Under the pieces are notes generated by a model that worked only from the letters and a program-made list of their open reading frames with translations, searched no databases and was not told the origin of the DNA. Positions 40,087 through 51,617 of a stretch of DNA of 64,000 nucleotides are shown here, piece by piece. Source of the stretch: Arenimonas caeni (GTDB taxonomy: Bacteria > Pseudomonadota > Gammaproteobacteria > Xanthomonadales > Xanthomonadaceae); the NCBI RefSeq assembly GCF_003024235.1, contig NZ_KZ679090.1, positions 1 to 64,000 on the forward strand. Direction: 5' to 3'. Each line of letters begins with the position of its first letter. Within the stretch, counting starts at the first letter, position 1. A program made the position numbers and the translations under genes.

Positions 40087-41466
40087 ATGAAGATCCTGAT
40101 CCTGGGCGCGGGCCAGGTCGGCACGTCGGTGGCCTCGGCGCTGGCGTCGGAGAACAACGACATCACCGTCGTCGACACCGACCACCAGCGCCTGCGCGAC
40201 CTGGCCGAGAAGCTCGACATCCGCACCGTGGTCGGCCATGCCTCCCTGCCCAGCGTGCTGTCGCAGGCCGGCGCCGAGGATGCCGAGCTGCTGGTGGCGG
40301 TGACCTCCAGCGACGAGGTCAACCTGATCGCCTGCCAGGTGGCCCAGCACCAGTTCCGCACGCCCACCCGCGTCGCCCGCCTGCGCGAGGCGCAGTACCT
40401 CGAGGTGGCCGCGCTGGCCGACCCCGAGCACTCGGCGGTGAACGCGGCCATCAGCCCCGAGCAGCTGGTCTGCCAGCACGTCGAGCGCCTGATCGAGTAC
40501 CCCGGCGCCCTGCAGGTGCTGGACTTCGCCGAGGGCCGCGTGCAGCTGGTGGCCGTGCGCGCGGTGCCCGGCGGCGCCCTGGTGGGCCATGAGATCCGCG
40601 CGCTGCGCGAACACCTGCCGTCGGGCGTGGACGCGCGCGTGGCGGCCATCTTCCGCGACGGCCGGCCGGTGCAGCCCGAGGGGCACACCGTCATCGAGGT
40701 CGACGACGAGGTGTTCTTCCTGGCCGAACGCAAGAACATCCTCACGGTGATGGCCGAACTGCGCCGCGTCGATGCGCGCCCGGCCCGCCGGCTGCTGATC
40801 GCCGGCGGCGGCAACATCGGCCGCAACCTCGCCCGCAGCCTCGAAAGCCGCTACTCCGTGAAGGTGCTCGAGCGCAGCCGCGAGCGCGCCCGCGGCATCG
40901 CCGAAGACCTGCTCAACTCGATCGTGCTGGTCGGCGACTGCGCCGACGAGGACCTGCTGCGCGAGGAGAACATCGACCAGACCGACGTCTACTGCGCGAT
41001 GACCAACGACGACGAGGCCAACATCCTCTCGGCGATGCTGGCCAAGCGCATGGGCTGTCCGCGCGTGATCTCGCTGATCAACCGGCCCAGCTATGCCGAG
41101 CTGGTCGAGGGCGGGACCATCGACATCGCCGTCAGCCCGCAGCTGGTGACGCTGGGCGCGCTGCTGGCGCACATCCGCGAGGGCGCGCCGGCGCGGGTGT
41201 ACTCGCTGCGCCGCGGCGCAGCCGAGGCGATCGAGGCGGTGGTGCGCGGCGACGCCCGCACCTCGAAGGTGATCGGCCGCGCGCTCGACGAACTCGAGCT
41301 GCCGGCGGCCACCACCATCGGCGGCATCGTGCGCGGCGACAAGCTGCTGATCGCCCACCACGACGTGGTGATCGAATCGGGCGACCACGTCATCCTGTTC
41401 GTGATGGACAAGCGCGAAATGGGCAAGGTCAGCGCCCTGTTCCAGACCGGGGCGACCTGGCTGTGA
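40087..41466 (+). CDS. trkA: Trk system potassium uptake regulator TrkA
   Basis: This 459-residue peripheral membrane protein has two RCK halves. Each has an NAD-binding Rossmann fold (MKILILGAGQVGTSVASALA and LIAGGGNIGRNLARSLES) followed by a TrkA_C domain. It gates the TrkH potassium channel in response to nucleotide. Its TGA overlaps the GTG start of trkH (GTGA), so the two are co-translated. Confidence 0.97.
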   Translation: MKILILGAGQVGTSVASALASENNDITVVDTDHQRLRDLAEKLDIRTVVGHASLPSVLSQAGAEDAELLVAVTSSDEVNLIACQVAQHQFRTPTRVARLREAQYLEVAALADPEHSAVNAAISPEQLVCQHVERLIEYPGALQVLDFAEGRVQLVAVRAVPGGALVGHEIRALREHLPSGVDARVAAIFRDGRPVQPEGHTVIEVDDEVFFLAERKNILTVMAELRRVDARPARRLLIAGGGNIGRNLARSLESRYSVKVLERSRERARGIAEDLLNSIVLVGDCADEDLLREENIDQTDVYCAMTNDDEANILSAMLAKRMGCPRVISLINRPSYAELVEGGTIDIAVSPQLVTLGALLAHIREGAPARVYSLRRGAAEAIEAVVRGDARTSKVIGRALDELELPAATTIGGIVRGDKLLIAHHDVVIESGDHVILFVMDKREMGKVSALFQTGATWL

Positions 41467-42920
41467 GCCAGCGTTTCCGCGCCATCCAGCGCATCCTGGG
41501 CGTGATCATCGTCCTGTCCTCGCTTTCGAAGCTGCCGCCGGCGCTGCTGGCGCTGGCCTGGGAGGAGGAGGGCACGGCGGGTGTGTTCTTCGGCAGTTTC
41601 CTGGCCAGCTTCCTGGTCGGCGCGGTGCTGTGGCTGGGCGCGCGCGGCGTGCGCTACGAGCTGCGCCTGCGCGACGGCTTCCTGATCGTCACGCTCACCT
41701 GGGTCTTCGCCAGCCTGGTCTCGGCGCTGCCCTTCGTGCACGGCCCGCCGTACCTGGGTTACGCCGACGCGATCTTCGAGGCCACCTCGGGCCTGACCAC
41801 CACCGGCGCGACCGTCATCGCCGGCCTCGACGACCTGCCGCGCAGCGTGCTGTTCTACCGCCAGCTGCTGCAGTTCCTCGGCGGCATGGGCATCGTGATC
41901 CTGGCGGTGGCGATCCTGCCGATGCTCAAGATCGGCGGCACCCAGCTCTTCCGCGCCGAGAGCACCGGCCCGACCAAGGACACCAAGCTCACCCCGCGCA
42001 TCGCCGAAACCGCCAAGGCGCTCTGGGGCGTGTATTTCGGCCTGACCGTGCTGTGCGCCGCGGCCTACTGGGCGGCCGGCATGAGCCTGTTCGACGCCGT
42101 CTGCCACTCGCTGTCGACGGTTTCGACGGCCGGCTTCTCGACCTACGACGCGGCGCTCGATCATTTCAACAGCGCCCTGATCGACTGGATCGCGATCGTG
42201 TTCATGGCCCTGGGTGGCGTGAACTTCGGCCTGCATTTCGTCGCCTGGCGGCGCGCCTCCGTGGGCGTGTACGCCAGCGATTCGGAGCTGCGCTCCTACG
42301 TGCGCATCATCGCCGTGGCGGCCATGCTCGTGACCCTGGTGGCCTTGATCGGCGGCAGTTTCGAAAGCTTCGGCGAGGCCTTCCGCCGCGCCAGCTTCCA
42401 GGTCGTCTCCAACATCACCACCACCGGCTTCGCCACCAGCGGCTTCGAACAGTGGGCCCACCCGGCGCCGCTGCTGCTGATGGCGCTGGCCTTCATCGGC
42501 GGCTGTTCGGGCTCCACGGTCGGCGGCCTGAAGGTGGCGCGCGTGGTGATGCTGGTGCGCCAGGGCTTCCGCGAGATCAAGCAGCTGGTGCACCCCAAGG
42601 CGCAGTTCCTGGTGAAGATGGGCGGCCGCCGCGTGTCCGAGTCGGTGGTGCTGTCGGTGAGCGGCTTCATCGCGATCTGGATGCTGTGCTTCGTGGCGCT
42701 GATGATCGGCATGAACCTGTCCGGCCTCGACCATGAATCGTCCTTCGGCGCCGCGGTGTCCACGCTGACCAACCTCGGCCCGGGGCTGGGCTCGGTTGCC
42801 AGCACCTGGTCGGGCGCGCCGGACCTGGCCGTGTGGCTGGGCAGCTTCGGCATGATCCTCGGCCGCCTCGAGGTATTCTCGGTGCTGGTGCTGCTTACCC
42901 CGCAGTTCTGGCGGGAGTAG
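41463..42920 (+). CDS. trkH: Trk potassium uptake channel TrkH
   Basis: This 485-residue channel subunit has four filter-like repeats, including [35 protein letters not shown] and [10 protein letters not shown]. The GTG start overlaps trkA. The last 26 bp overlap the convergent PH-domain gene. Together with TrkA it imports K+. Confidence 0.96.
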   Translation: MSQRFRAIQRILGVIIVLSSLSKLPPALLALAWEEEGTAGVFFGSFLASFLVGAVLWLGARGVRYELRLRDGFLIVTLTWVFASLVSALPFVHGPPYLGYADAIFEATSGLTTTGATVIAGLDDLPRSVLFYRQLLQFLGGMGIVILAVAILPMLKIGGTQLFRAESTGPTKDTKLTPRIAETAKALWGVYFGLTVLCAAAYWAAGMSLFDAVCHSLSTVSTAGFSTYDAALDHFNSALIDWIAIVFMALGGVNFGLHFVAWRRASVGVYASDSELRSYVRIIAVAAMLVTLVALIGGSFESFGEAFRRASFQVVSNITTTGFATSGFEQWAHPAPLLLMALAFIGGCSGSTVGGLKVARVVMLVRQGFREIKQLVHPKAQFLVKMGGRRVSESVVLSVSGFIAIWMLCFVALMIGMNLSGLDHESSFGAAVSTLTNLGPGLGSVASTWSGAPDLAVWLGSFGMILGRLEVFSVLVLLTPQFWRE

Positions 42921-44397
42921 GCGCGGCGTCCATCGCCGCCGCCAGGCGCGCGAGCAGCCCGCGGGCCTCGGCCAGCGGCAGGTAGCGCACCCGCACCGGC
43001 GGCTCGAAGGGGCTGGCGCCGACGGTGTCCATCAGCAGCGTGGCCATGCCGTGCCGGCGGTCGAGCGGCGACTGGGTGAGCACCAGCGACTGGATGCGCC
43101 GCACTTCGACGAAGCGCCAGCGCTTGTCCAGCCAGCCTTCGCGCACCGCGACCAGGCCGCCTTCCTCGCAGTAGCCCGCGTGCCGGGCCCAGACCACCGC
43201 GCGCAGCGCCAGCAGCGGCAGCAGCGCCAGCACGGCCAGGCCCACGGCGCCGTTGAGCCAGGCCAGCAGGCCGGCCAGCAGCAGCGTGGCCAGCGCCGGC
43301 AGGCCGAACTGGCGGCGCCAGGCGCGCGGGTGCAGCGGCCGCCAGTCGTTCAGTGGCCAGTGGCCGCCGGGCAGCAGGTGCCGCACCAGTTCGTCGGCGG
43401 CCTCGGGCGTGGCGAGCGGGGCGAGGTCGCGCAGCGAGCGCTGGTCGCCGGAAGTCTCCACCGAAGCACTGTCGACGCGGAGCGAGCGGCGGCCGAACCA
43501 GCGATGCACCAGGCCCTCGTGCAGGCTCCAGGCCTGGATGCGCGAGCGCGGCATGTTGGCGCGCAGACGGGTGAGCAGGCCGCGCTGGGCGCTCAGGCGC
43601 CGGCCCTGCTCGCTGAGCGTGAAGCCGTGGAACTGCAGCAGCGCCAGCGCCACGGAAAGCAGGCGCAGCGCCACCACGGCCGCCAGCAGCACGCCGGCGA
43701 TGCCGACCATCCAGCCCAGCCAGTCCATCTGCTGTTCGCGGCCCCATTCGACCGCGCCCTTCACCGACGGTCCGATCCAGTCGTCGAGCACGTCGGCCTG
43801 GGCCAGGATGCCGAAGGCCGCGGCGACGGCGATCAGCCCGCGGTTCGACACCAGCCCCAGCCGCACCACCTCGCCGGTGGACATCGACAGCAGCACCCGC
43901 GACGGCGGCGCCGTCGCTTCGGGCGCGGCGGTGCCGGCGCTGTGTTCGTGGCCACGCACCAGCTCCTCGAGCGCCTGCGCGTCGGCCAGCGACAGCACGC
44001 GCATCTCCGCCTCGGCCTTCATGCCGCCGGCCGACTCGAGCCGCACCTCGGCCACGTCGAACAGCCGGTGCAGCACGGTCTGGTGCAGGGCCACGTTGTG
44101 CACGCGCTGCCAGGGCACGTGCCGGTGGCTCCTGTGCAGCACGCCGCTGCGGATGACGATGCCGTCGGCCTCGATGCGGAAGCGGTAGAAGAAGTACTGC
44201 AGCACCGCCGCCGCCACCAGCACGCCGGCGCCCACCAGGCCCCAGAGCTCCCAGGAGTTTCCCCGGCCCGTGAACAGCAGCACCAGCAGCGGCAGCGCGA
44301 AGCTCCGCAGCTGCTGCAGCAGCACGAACAGCCAGCTCAGCGGATGCAGGCGGCGCTCGCCGCCACCGACGCCGATCGGTTCAGAGGCCGTCGTCAT
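42895..44397 (-). CDS. Bacterial PH-domain membrane protein (YdbT-like)
   Basis: This 500-residue protein contains repeated bPH2/DUF304 domains, each preceded by paired membrane helices. The first has [20 protein letters not shown] and [15 protein letters not shown]; the third has [20 protein letters not shown]. It overlaps by 17 bp the upstream gene for a single-PH partner, the standard YdbS-YdbT arrangement. Function undefined; probably a membrane-associated complex. Confidence 0.88.
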   Translation of the reverse strand: MTTASEPIGVGGGERRLHPLSWLFVLLQQLRSFALPLLVLLFTGRGNSWELWGLVGAGVLVAAAVLQYFFYRFRIEADGIVIRSGVLHRSHRHVPWQRVHNVALHQTVLHRLFDVAEVRLESAGGMKAEAEMRVLSLADAQALEELVRGHEHSAGTAAPEATAPPSRVLLSMSTGEVVRLGLVSNRGLIAVAAAFGILAQADVLDDWIGPSVKGAVEWGREQQMDWLGWMVGIAGVLLAAVVALRLLSVALALLQFHGFTLSEQGRRLSAQRGLLTRLRANMPRSRIQAWSLHEGLVHRWFGRRSLRVDSASVETSGDQRSLRDLAPLATPEAADELVRHLLPGGHWPLNDWRPLHPRAWRRQFGLPALATLLLAGLLAWLNGAVGLAVLALLPLLALRAVVWARHAGYCEEGGLVAVREGWLDKRWRFVEVRRIQSLVLTQSPLDRRHGMATLLMDTVGASPFEPPVRVRYLPLAEARGLLARLAAAMDAAPTPARTAG

Positions 44398-44899
44398 GGC
44401 GGTCGGGCTCGGGCAGGAGGGTGTCGCGCAGGGCCACGGCGTCGGCGTCCTCGAAACCGGACTGGCGCAGGGCGTGCATCCGGGTGCCGGCGGTGTGCAC
44501 CACCAGCGTGGCCAGGCCGAAGCGGCGCTCGATCGGGCCGCGCTCGATGTCCAGGTGCTGCACCCGGCTGCGCGGCACCAGGGCCTCGCTGCGCCAGAAC
44601 ACGCCGCGGCGCACCCGCAGGCCGGTGCCGTCGAGCCGCCAGTGGGTGCGGCGCCAGCGCGCGCGCGCCAGCCAGGCCAGCAGCGTCGCCGGCAGCAGCC
44701 AAATCGCCGCGGCCACGCCCAGGCGCGCCGGCAGCGACAGGCCGTCGGCGGCGACGAAGACCGCGAAGGCCACACCCGTGGACGGCAGCAGCGCCGACAG
44801 GGCCGCGGCGATCGACCAGACCGTGCGTGCGGCCGGTGGCAGCGGCCGCCAGTCTTCGGCGACGGCGCTGGCGGGGCTCGCTGGGGCGTCGGGGATCAT
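44381..44899 (-). CDS. Bacterial PH-domain membrane protein (YdbS-like)
   Basis: This 172-residue protein has two N-terminal membrane helices and one bPH2/DUF304 domain ([40 protein letters not shown]). It is the upstream partner of the YdbT-like gene; ends overlap on both sides, indicating an operon with the acyltransferase gene. Confidence 0.88.
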   Translation of the reverse strand: MIPDAPASPASAVAEDWRPLPPAARTVWSIAAALSALLPSTGVAFAVFVAADGLSLPARLGVAAAIWLLPATLLAWLARARWRRTHWRLDGTGLRVRRGVFWRSEALVPRSRVQHLDIERGPIERRFGLATLVVHTAGTRMHALRQSGFEDADAVALRDTLLPEPDRHDDGL

Positions 44900-45816
44900 C
44901 GCGTGTCCTTGGCGGGGGCCTTGTAGGGATTCGGTTCGCCCGAACCCGGTGGCCTGAGTGTGTAGCGCTTGTAGGTCCACTGGTACTGCCGCAGGTCACG
45001 CCGGGCCACCGCCTCGACCGCGGCGTTCATGGCGGTGGTGGCGCGCACGAGGTCGTCGCTGGCGATGTCGGCGGGCGCCGGCTCGAAGTGCACGGTGTAG
45101 CGGCCGTCGCCGCCGCGCTCGGCATACGCCATCAGCACCGCCGCGCCGGTGCGCGCGGCCAGCTTGGGGATCAGGCTGAGCGTGAGCGCGGGCACCTCGA
45201 AGAAGGGGGCGAACTCGCCGCCGCCGAGCTTGGGCTGGTGGTCGGGCGTGATGCCCACCACCTCGCCGGCCTGCAGGGCCCGCCACAGTGGCCGCATCGC
45301 GTTGGCTTCGGCCGGCACCAGGCGCACGTTCTCGCCGCCCCGGGCCAGGCGCAGGAAGCCGTCGCCGGCGGCGCTCTCGGGCACCCGGTAGACCAGGCTG
45401 AAGGGGCCGCGGGCGGCCATGAATTCGACCAGCAGCTCCCAGCTGCCGTAGTGCGGGGCGGCGATGATCACGCCCCGGCCGGCGGCCTCGGCCGCCTGCA
45501 GCAGCCCGAGCCCGACGCAGCCCGCGACCCGCGAGAGGGCGTCGGCGCGGGGCCGGGTCCAGAGCCGCAGGGTCTCGAAGGCCGCGCGCCCGGTCTCGCG
45601 CATCACGTCCCGGACCAGGGCCTCGCGCTCGCCGGCGTCCAGGCCGGGCAGGGCCAGCCCGAGGTTTCGCCGCGCCACCTTCGGCTCGCGGCCATCGAAC
45701 CGCCAGGCCAGGCTGCCGAGCGCCCGGCCCAGGCCATCCTGCAGCCTCCGCGGCAGGCGCCCCACGCACCAGGCGAGGGCATACAGGCAGCGGCTGGCGA
45801 AGGGCACGGCGGGCAT
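44896..45816 (-). CDS. LpxL/HtrB-family lysophospholipid/lipid A acyltransferase
   Basis: This 306-residue inner-membrane acyltransferase has the HX4E-type catalytic motif in [10 protein letters not shown] and the family signatures [26 protein letters not shown] and [13 protein letters not shown]. It would attach a secondary acyl chain to lipid A or a related lipid. Its 3' end overlaps the PH-domain gene start (ATGA), so all three are one operon. Confidence 0.9.
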   Translation of the reverse strand: MPAVPFASRCLYALAWCVGRLPRRLQDGLGRALGSLAWRFDGREPKVARRNLGLALPGLDAGEREALVRDVMRETGRAAFETLRLWTRPRADALSRVAGCVGLGLLQAAEAAGRGVIIAAPHYGSWELLVEFMAARGPFSLVYRVPESAAGDGFLRLARGGENVRLVPAEANAMRPLWRALQAGEVVGITPDHQPKLGGGEFAPFFEVPALTLSLIPKLAARTGAAVLMAYAERGGDGRYTVHFEPAPADIASDDLVRATTAMNAAVEAVARRDLRQYQWTYKRYTLRPPGSGEPNPYKAPAKDTR

Positions 45817-45891
45817 CGCCGAAGTGTAAGGGAATCGCCGCGCGCCCCGGCCGCGTTGACCGGCCGCGCCGGCGGCGGCGACGATGAGGGC

Positions 45892-46329
45892 ATGATTTCC
45901 CTGATCCAGCGTGTCACCGAAGCCAGCGTCCGCGTCGACGGCGAGGTCGTGGGCGCCATCGGCCCGGGCCTGCTGGCGCTGGTGGCCGTGCAGCCGGGCG
46001 ACGACGAGGCCCGGATCGCCCGCATGGCCGAGCGCCTGCTCGGCTACCGGGTGTTCGCCGACGCCGCCGGCCGCATGAACCGCTCCCTGGCCGACACCGG
46101 CGGCGGCCTGCTGCTGGTCAGCCAGTTCACCCTGGCGGCCGACACCCGCAGCGGCATGCGCCCCAGCTTCACCTCGGCGGCCAGCCCCGAGGACGGGCGG
46201 CGGGGCTTCGACCGGCTGGTCGAGCTGTGCCGGGCCCGGCACCCGGTGGTTGAAACCGGCCGCTTTGGCGCCCACATGGTGATCAGCCTGGTCAATGACG
46301 GCCCGGTCACCTTCCAGCTGCAGAGCTGA
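45892..46329 (+). CDS. dtd: D-aminoacyl-tRNA deacylase
   Basis: This 145-residue enzyme matches Dtd end to end: [39 protein letters not shown] and the C-terminal [11 protein letters not shown]. It hydrolyses D-amino acids mischarged onto tRNA. It is divergent from the acyltransferase gene, 75 bp away. Confidence 0.97.
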   Translation: MISLIQRVTEASVRVDGEVVGAIGPGLLALVAVQPGDDEARIARMAERLLGYRVFADAAGRMNRSLADTGGGLLLVSQFTLAADTRSGMRPSFTSAASPEDGRRGFDRLVELCRARHPVVETGRFGAHMVISLVNDGPVTFQLQS

Positions 46330-46426
46330 GGCCTAAAAAGTCCCCGTTCATCAAATAGATAGCGGGGGGTTGGCCCCTCCTGTATACTGCGCGGTTCCAT
46401 TTTCCCAGTCTTCGGGACACGTTTTC

Positions 46427-48277
<1,851 letters not shown>

Positions 48278-48290
48278 GCACCGCCTTCCA

Positions 48291-48314
48291 CCCTCTCCCG
48301 CCTGCGGGAGAGGG
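48291..48314. repeat. Short palindrome CCTCTCCCGC/GCGGGAGAGG
   Basis: A hairpin with a short loop lies just after rpoD; its CTCTCCCGC/GCGGGAGAG arms resemble a small interspersed repeat frequently seen between genes of xanthomonads. No second copy was noticed here. Confidence 0.5.
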
Positions 48315-48327
48315 CCGGGAAAAGGGA

Positions 48328-48358
48328 AAAACGGCCGCGCAAGCGGCCGTTTTGTTTT
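48328..48358 (+). terminator. Intrinsic terminator of rpoD
   Basis: An 8-bp stem ACGGCCGC/GCGGCCGT extended by A-T pairs is followed by TTTGTTTT. It lies 50 bp after the rpoD stop codon and just before the tRNA gene. Confidence 0.85.
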
Positions 48359-48377
48359 ACGATTCTGCAGCTACGAT

Positions 48378-48453
48378 GGGCCTATAGCTCAATGGTTAGA
48401 GCACGGGACTCATAATCCCTTGGTTCCAGGTTCGAGTCCTGGTGGGCCCACCA
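48378..48453 (+). tRNA. tRNA-Ile2 (anticodon CAU)
   Basis: This 76-nt cloverleaf has an encoded CCA. The acceptor GGGCCTA pairs with TGGGCCC, D-stem GCTC with GAGC, and T-stem CCAGG with CCTGG. The anticodon CAT is at 48411-48413. The CTCATAATC...CTTGG context resembles the lysidine-modified isoleucine tRNA that reads AUA rather than the methionine tRNAs. The anticodon stem has a C-T mismatch at its outer pair. The gene is the likely integration site of the element that follows. Confidence 0.85.
48430..48453 (+). other. Probable left attachment site (tRNA 3' end)
   Basis: P4-type integrases usually recombine within the T-arm to CCA end of a tRNA gene and leave a direct repeat at the other boundary. 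The tRNA is intact and the integrase begins 177 bp downstream. No second copy of this 3' end was seen up to 64000, so the right junction is outside the window and the core limits are unknown. Confidence 0.5.
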
Positions 48454-48498
48454 AAAAGCCGTCCATCGGTGTCCAAGCAAGTCCACGATACGGCATAC

Positions 48499-48522
48499 AA
48501 CCCCGCATTTCGCGGGGTTTTG
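48499..48522 (+). terminator. Intrinsic terminator downstream of the tRNA
   Basis: The 8-bp stem AACCCCGC/GCGGGGTT ends in TTTTGTG. It separates the tRNA transcript from the integrase region. Confidence 0.75.
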
Positions 48523-48566
48523 TGTGTGCCAATGTCCACAGGTGTCCAGTTGAATCCACGGCCTGA

Positions 48567-48629
48567 GTGAGTCACCCTGTGAGTCATCTGGGGATCGCCT
48601 CCGGCCTGACTCACACCTTTCTGACTCAC
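48567..48629. promoter_or_regulatory. Four copies of the octamer GTGAGTCA before the integrase
   Basis: Two direct copies of GTGAGTCA (48567-48574, 48579-48586) are followed by two copies in the opposite orientation (TGACTCAC at 48607-48614 and 48622-48629). The last copy abuts the integrase ATG. A pair of imperfect 20-bp repeats (48468-48487 and 48541-48560, both GGTGTCCA...TCCACG) lies upstream. These resemble arm-type integrase sites or an autoregulatory operator. Confidence 0.6.
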
Positions 48630-49829
48630 ATGCTCACAGACACCAAGATTCGAGCCCAAAAGCCGCGGGATCGCGCCTACCGGATCGCGGATACCAACGG
48701 TCTCTGCATCGAGGTCCGTCCCAGCGGCGCCAAGGCGTGGCGCTATCGCTACCGGCACGACGGCCAGGCCAGCATGATCACGCTGGGCGAGTACCCGGCC
48801 ATGGGGCTGGCCGCCGCCCGTGCGGAGCGGGACCGATTGCGGGCCTTGGTGCGGTCGGGTGCCAACCCGGCGCACGTGGCCCGCATCGAGCGCGCGGCCA
48901 AGGCCGAGCAGGCGGCCACGACCTTCGGTGCCGTTGGTCTGGAGTTGCTCGAGAAGCGCGCGAAGGAGGGGCTCAGCCCGCAGTCCGTGAAGCGCGAGCG
49001 CCGGTTGATCGAGAAGGACATGGCCAGCATCCGCGACCTTCCAATCGCGGAAGTCACTGCGCCGCTCTTGCTGGAGGCCCTGCGCAAGCTGGAGCGGCGA
49101 GGGGTGGTGGAGACGGCTCACCGTGCCCGCGCGCACTCGGGGCGGGTATTCCGCTATGCCATTGCCACCGGCCGGGCTGAGCGGAACCCGGCAGCGGACC
49201 TGGCGGGTGCCCTGGAGCAGCCGAGGACTACCCACCTGGCCGCCCTCACGGAGCCCGCCAAGATTGCTGGGCTCCTGCGGGCCATCAACGCCTACCAAGG
49301 CTCGCCCGTCACCACTGCCGCCCTGAAGCTGGCTCCGCTCTTCTTCGTGCGCCCGGGCGAGCTTCGGAGCGCCCGGTGGGCCGACATCGACCTGGAGGCC
49401 GCGGAGTGGCGCTACACGGCCTCCAAGACCAAGACCCCGCACATCGTCCCGCTGGCCACCCAGGCGATTGCCATCCTCCGGGAGCTCCGGCCGCTGACCC
49501 AGCGGAGCCTGTACGTCTTCCCTAGCGTCCGTGGCGCCTCCCGCCCGATGAGCGAAAACACCATCAACGTGGCCCTGCGGACCATGGGATACGACGGCAG
49601 TGTCATGACCGGGCACGGATTCCGGGCGATGGCCCGTACCGTGCTGGACGAGGTGCTTGGGTTCCGGCCGGACTTCATCGAGCACCAGCTGGCGCATGCG
49701 GTTCGGGACCCGCTCGGGCGGGCATACAACCGTACTGCGCACTTGCCGGAGCGAAAGAAGATGATGCAGGCGTGGGCAGACTATCTGGACAGCCTCGCAA
49801 GAGATTCATTCCGGGCGGCAAGGGGCTGA
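48630..49829 (+). CDS. P4-type tyrosine site-specific integrase
   Basis: This 399-residue integrase has an N-terminal Arm-DNA-binding domain (MLTDTKIRAQKPRDRAYRIA, then TLGEYPAMGLAAARAERD). The central SAM-like domain spans about 100-200. The catalytic set is R241 in FVRPGELRSARW, a Lys in ASKTKTPHIVPL, H329 and R332 in HGFR, H356 in LAH, and nucleophile Y366 in GRAYNRTAH. The ATG at 48630 matches the family's usual start; a GTG at 48567 would add 21 residues made of the octamer repeats. It catalyses insertion at, and excision from, the tRNA. The window's mobile-element genes all lie downstream. Confidence 0.96.
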   Translation: MLTDTKIRAQKPRDRAYRIADTNGLCIEVRPSGAKAWRYRYRHDGQASMITLGEYPAMGLAAARAERDRLRALVRSGANPAHVARIERAAKAEQAATTFGAVGLELLEKRAKEGLSPQSVKRERRLIEKDMASIRDLPIAEVTAPLLLEALRKLERRGVVETAHRARAHSGRVFRYAIATGRAERNPAADLAGALEQPRTTHLAALTEPAKIAGLLRAINAYQGSPVTTAALKLAPLFFVRPGELRSARWADIDLEAAEWRYTASKTKTPHIVPLATQAIAILRELRPLTQRSLYVFPSVRGASRPMSENTINVALRTMGYDGSVMTGHGFRAMARTVLDEVLGFRPDFIEHQLAHAVRDPLGRAYNRTAHLPERKKMMQAWADYLDSLARDSFRAARG

Positions 49830-49943
49830 TAGGTCCGGCCTTCTAGCGGCGTGTACTTAGGGCCTTATACCGTCGCGGGCGAGATGTGATGGCCTGAGAA
49901 TGCAGCACGCGAGGAGTGTTTCCTGTTTGGTGCGAAAGGATCT

Positions 49944-51167
49944 CTATTCGGTTGTCTGTAGGATGAGGGCATGGTCAGCGAAGCCACGAACATTCATTAA
50001 CCAGATGCGCTGGCTATCGTTGTAGGTGCCGTGCAATGCACTGGGAACTACCAGCTGCAGCTTTTTTGCTTTCATTTCGTTTGTTTGGTTTGGGCTTATT
50101 GCTGCCTCAAGCGTGAGTAGGTGCTTGGTGCTAATGCGATCAGCCTCTGCAAGAGCTTGGCGCCATCTGTCCTTGCACGTGCTCTTGACGGCAAGCATTG
50201 AGAGGCGTGACTCGTCAAAGCTCGGATCGTGATAAGCCGTCTCTCCGGGGAAAAGAAAGTCGGGCCTCGATTTGTTCTCTGTGAAACCGCCCCGCTTGTG
50301 CTTCACTCCCAGTGAGTCAAAGACCACTTCAAGGTGATTCTCAAGCGCATAGCCAACCCTGCTCTTGCGGCGATTCTGCACCGACAGCGAGAACGAGACA
50401 AAATCGTCAATGCTGTCAGCAGCGAACCCTTTCGAGAGGCGCTCGGCGATGAGGTGACGCTCAAGGGTTCGGAACAGTATCTCCTCACGCTCCATCCATG
50501 CCATCAAGGCAGCGTCGGCATCCTCTCGCGGATCGACACCGGCCAATGTCTCGCGTGCAAACGCAGAGAATTCGGTCGTCTTGGGAAATTTGCCACCAAA
50601 GCGCGAGAGCATAGTGTCAAGGAGCGTCTCTTCCTTGTGGGTTACAGCAACGCCGATACTCTCAAGGATGAAAGTGGCTGCGAACCCGACGCGATCCTGC
50701 TCGTTCTCAAGCTCCGCCCTGACCGAGAATTTTGGATACGTGTCTTCCGAGAACCCGAAGAGCCACTCAAGCTGGCTGGCGGCGCTGGATCCGTCTTCTG
50801 CGATTATGACGAGCAAACCGCCGTCACGTCGCTTGGCAATCAGCAGCAGATCGCCTTGGCTAGCGAGCTGGGAAACTCGGGTTGTCGGGAAGTAAAAGCG
50901 ATATTCCGCAGAGCGGCCGGCTTGGTTCTCCCGGCTGTCGTAAAGGGTGAGAAAAGCATCCTCAAACACCGGTTCATCGTCCTCATCGCTGAGGTAGATA
51001 AAGCGTGTATCAAGGCGGGTTGCTTCGGACGGCCTGCCAAGAAATGCGAGCATTTCCCTGGTTGCGTTGTACTCGTGCTGGTTGGATCGTGTCTGGTCGG
51101 CCTCAACAGCAGAGAGTCTCTTGATGGCGACTCCTTCAAAGTACTCGGACAGATAGCCGCGCTTCAT
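49944..51167 (-). CDS. EcoRII-like type IIE restriction endonuclease
   Basis: This 407-residue protein is close to the EcoRII length (about 404). The C-terminal nuclease domain contains SRVGYALENHLEVVFDSLG, TENKSRPDFLFPGETAY and LAVKSTCKDRWRQALAEA. Candidate catalytic residues D303, K328, K332 and E341 have exactly the spacing I recall for EcoRII (D299, K324, K328, E337). The N-terminal half (AIKRLSA near residues 14-20) looks like a diverged B3-like effector domain. It is expected to cut unmethylated CCWGG-type sites when a second site is bound. Its start overlaps the vsr stop (ATGA). GC content is visibly lower than the chromosome. Confidence 0.9.
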   Translation of the reverse strand: MKRGYLSEYFEGVAIKRLSAVEADQTRSNQHEYNATREMLAFLGRPSEATRLDTRFIYLSDEDDEPVFEDAFLTLYDSRENQAGRSAEYRFYFPTTRVSQLASQGDLLLIAKRRDGGLLVIIAEDGSSAASQLEWLFGFSEDTYPKFSVRAELENEQDRVGFAATFILESIGVAVTHKEETLLDTMLSRFGGKFPKTTEFSAFARETLAGVDPREDADAALMAWMEREEILFRTLERHLIAERLSKGFAADSIDDFVSFSLSVQNRRKSRVGYALENHLEVVFDSLGVKHKRGGFTENKSRPDFLFPGETAYHDPSFDESRLSMLAVKSTCKDRWRQALAEADRISTKHLLTLEAAISPNQTNEMKAKKLQLVVPSALHGTYNDSQRIWLMNVRGFADHALILQTTE

Positions 51168-51610
51168 TCCCGTATCTCGATGCTTTCAGAGGACGATGCG
51201 ATCCACTCTGCCAACCGGTCGGCTACGGCGTCAACGTCAGCCCCTTTTCGCCGCAAGGCGCATTCCCAGATGATGCCAACGCGCCACCCTGCTGCCGACA
51301 GCAGGGCGGCGTTCCTCTGATCATTTGCCCGGTTTCTATCTATCTTCGTGCGCCAGAACTCCGTGCGGGTCCCGGGAGTCTTGAAGAATCGACAGTTGTG
51401 CCCGTGCCAGAAGCAGCCATGGACAAACAGCGCTACCCGATATCGTGGCAGCAGGATGTCGGGCCGCCCGGGGAGTGTGCCGGTGTGGAGCCGGTACCTG
51501 AAGCCGCGGGAGTGCAGAGCCTTTCTGACAAGGATCTCGGGTCTTGTGTCCTTGGCCCGGATCCCGGACATCATCCGGCTCCGGGTTGCAGGCGATACCA
51601 CATCAGCCAT
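51164..51610 (-). CDS. vsr: Very short patch repair endonuclease Vsr
   Basis: This 148-residue nuclease shows the Vsr landmarks at the same numbers as the E. coli enzyme as I recall it: M14 region (SRMMSGIRAKDTRPE), catalytic D51 (LPGRPDILLP), W68-H69 (CFWHGHNC) and W86 (TEFWRT). The C-terminus is GWRVGIIWECAL. It nicks at T:G mismatches produced by deamination of 5-methylcytosine in the methylase's target. It lies 7 bp after the methyltransferase gene and overlaps the endonuclease gene. Confidence 0.95.
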   Translation of the reverse strand: MADVVSPATRSRMMSGIRAKDTRPEILVRKALHSRGFRYRLHTGTLPGRPDILLPRYRVALFVHGCFWHGHNCRFFKTPGTRTEFWRTKIDRNRANDQRNAALLSAAGWRVGIIWECALRRKGADVDAVADRLAEWIASSSESIEIRE

Positions 51611-51617
51611 CAGGGGC

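Noticed and set aside
48378-48453. Methionine tRNA
   Set aside because: CAU anticodon alone is ambiguous, but the flanking bases follow the lysidine-type tRNA-Ile2 pattern; some doubt remains.
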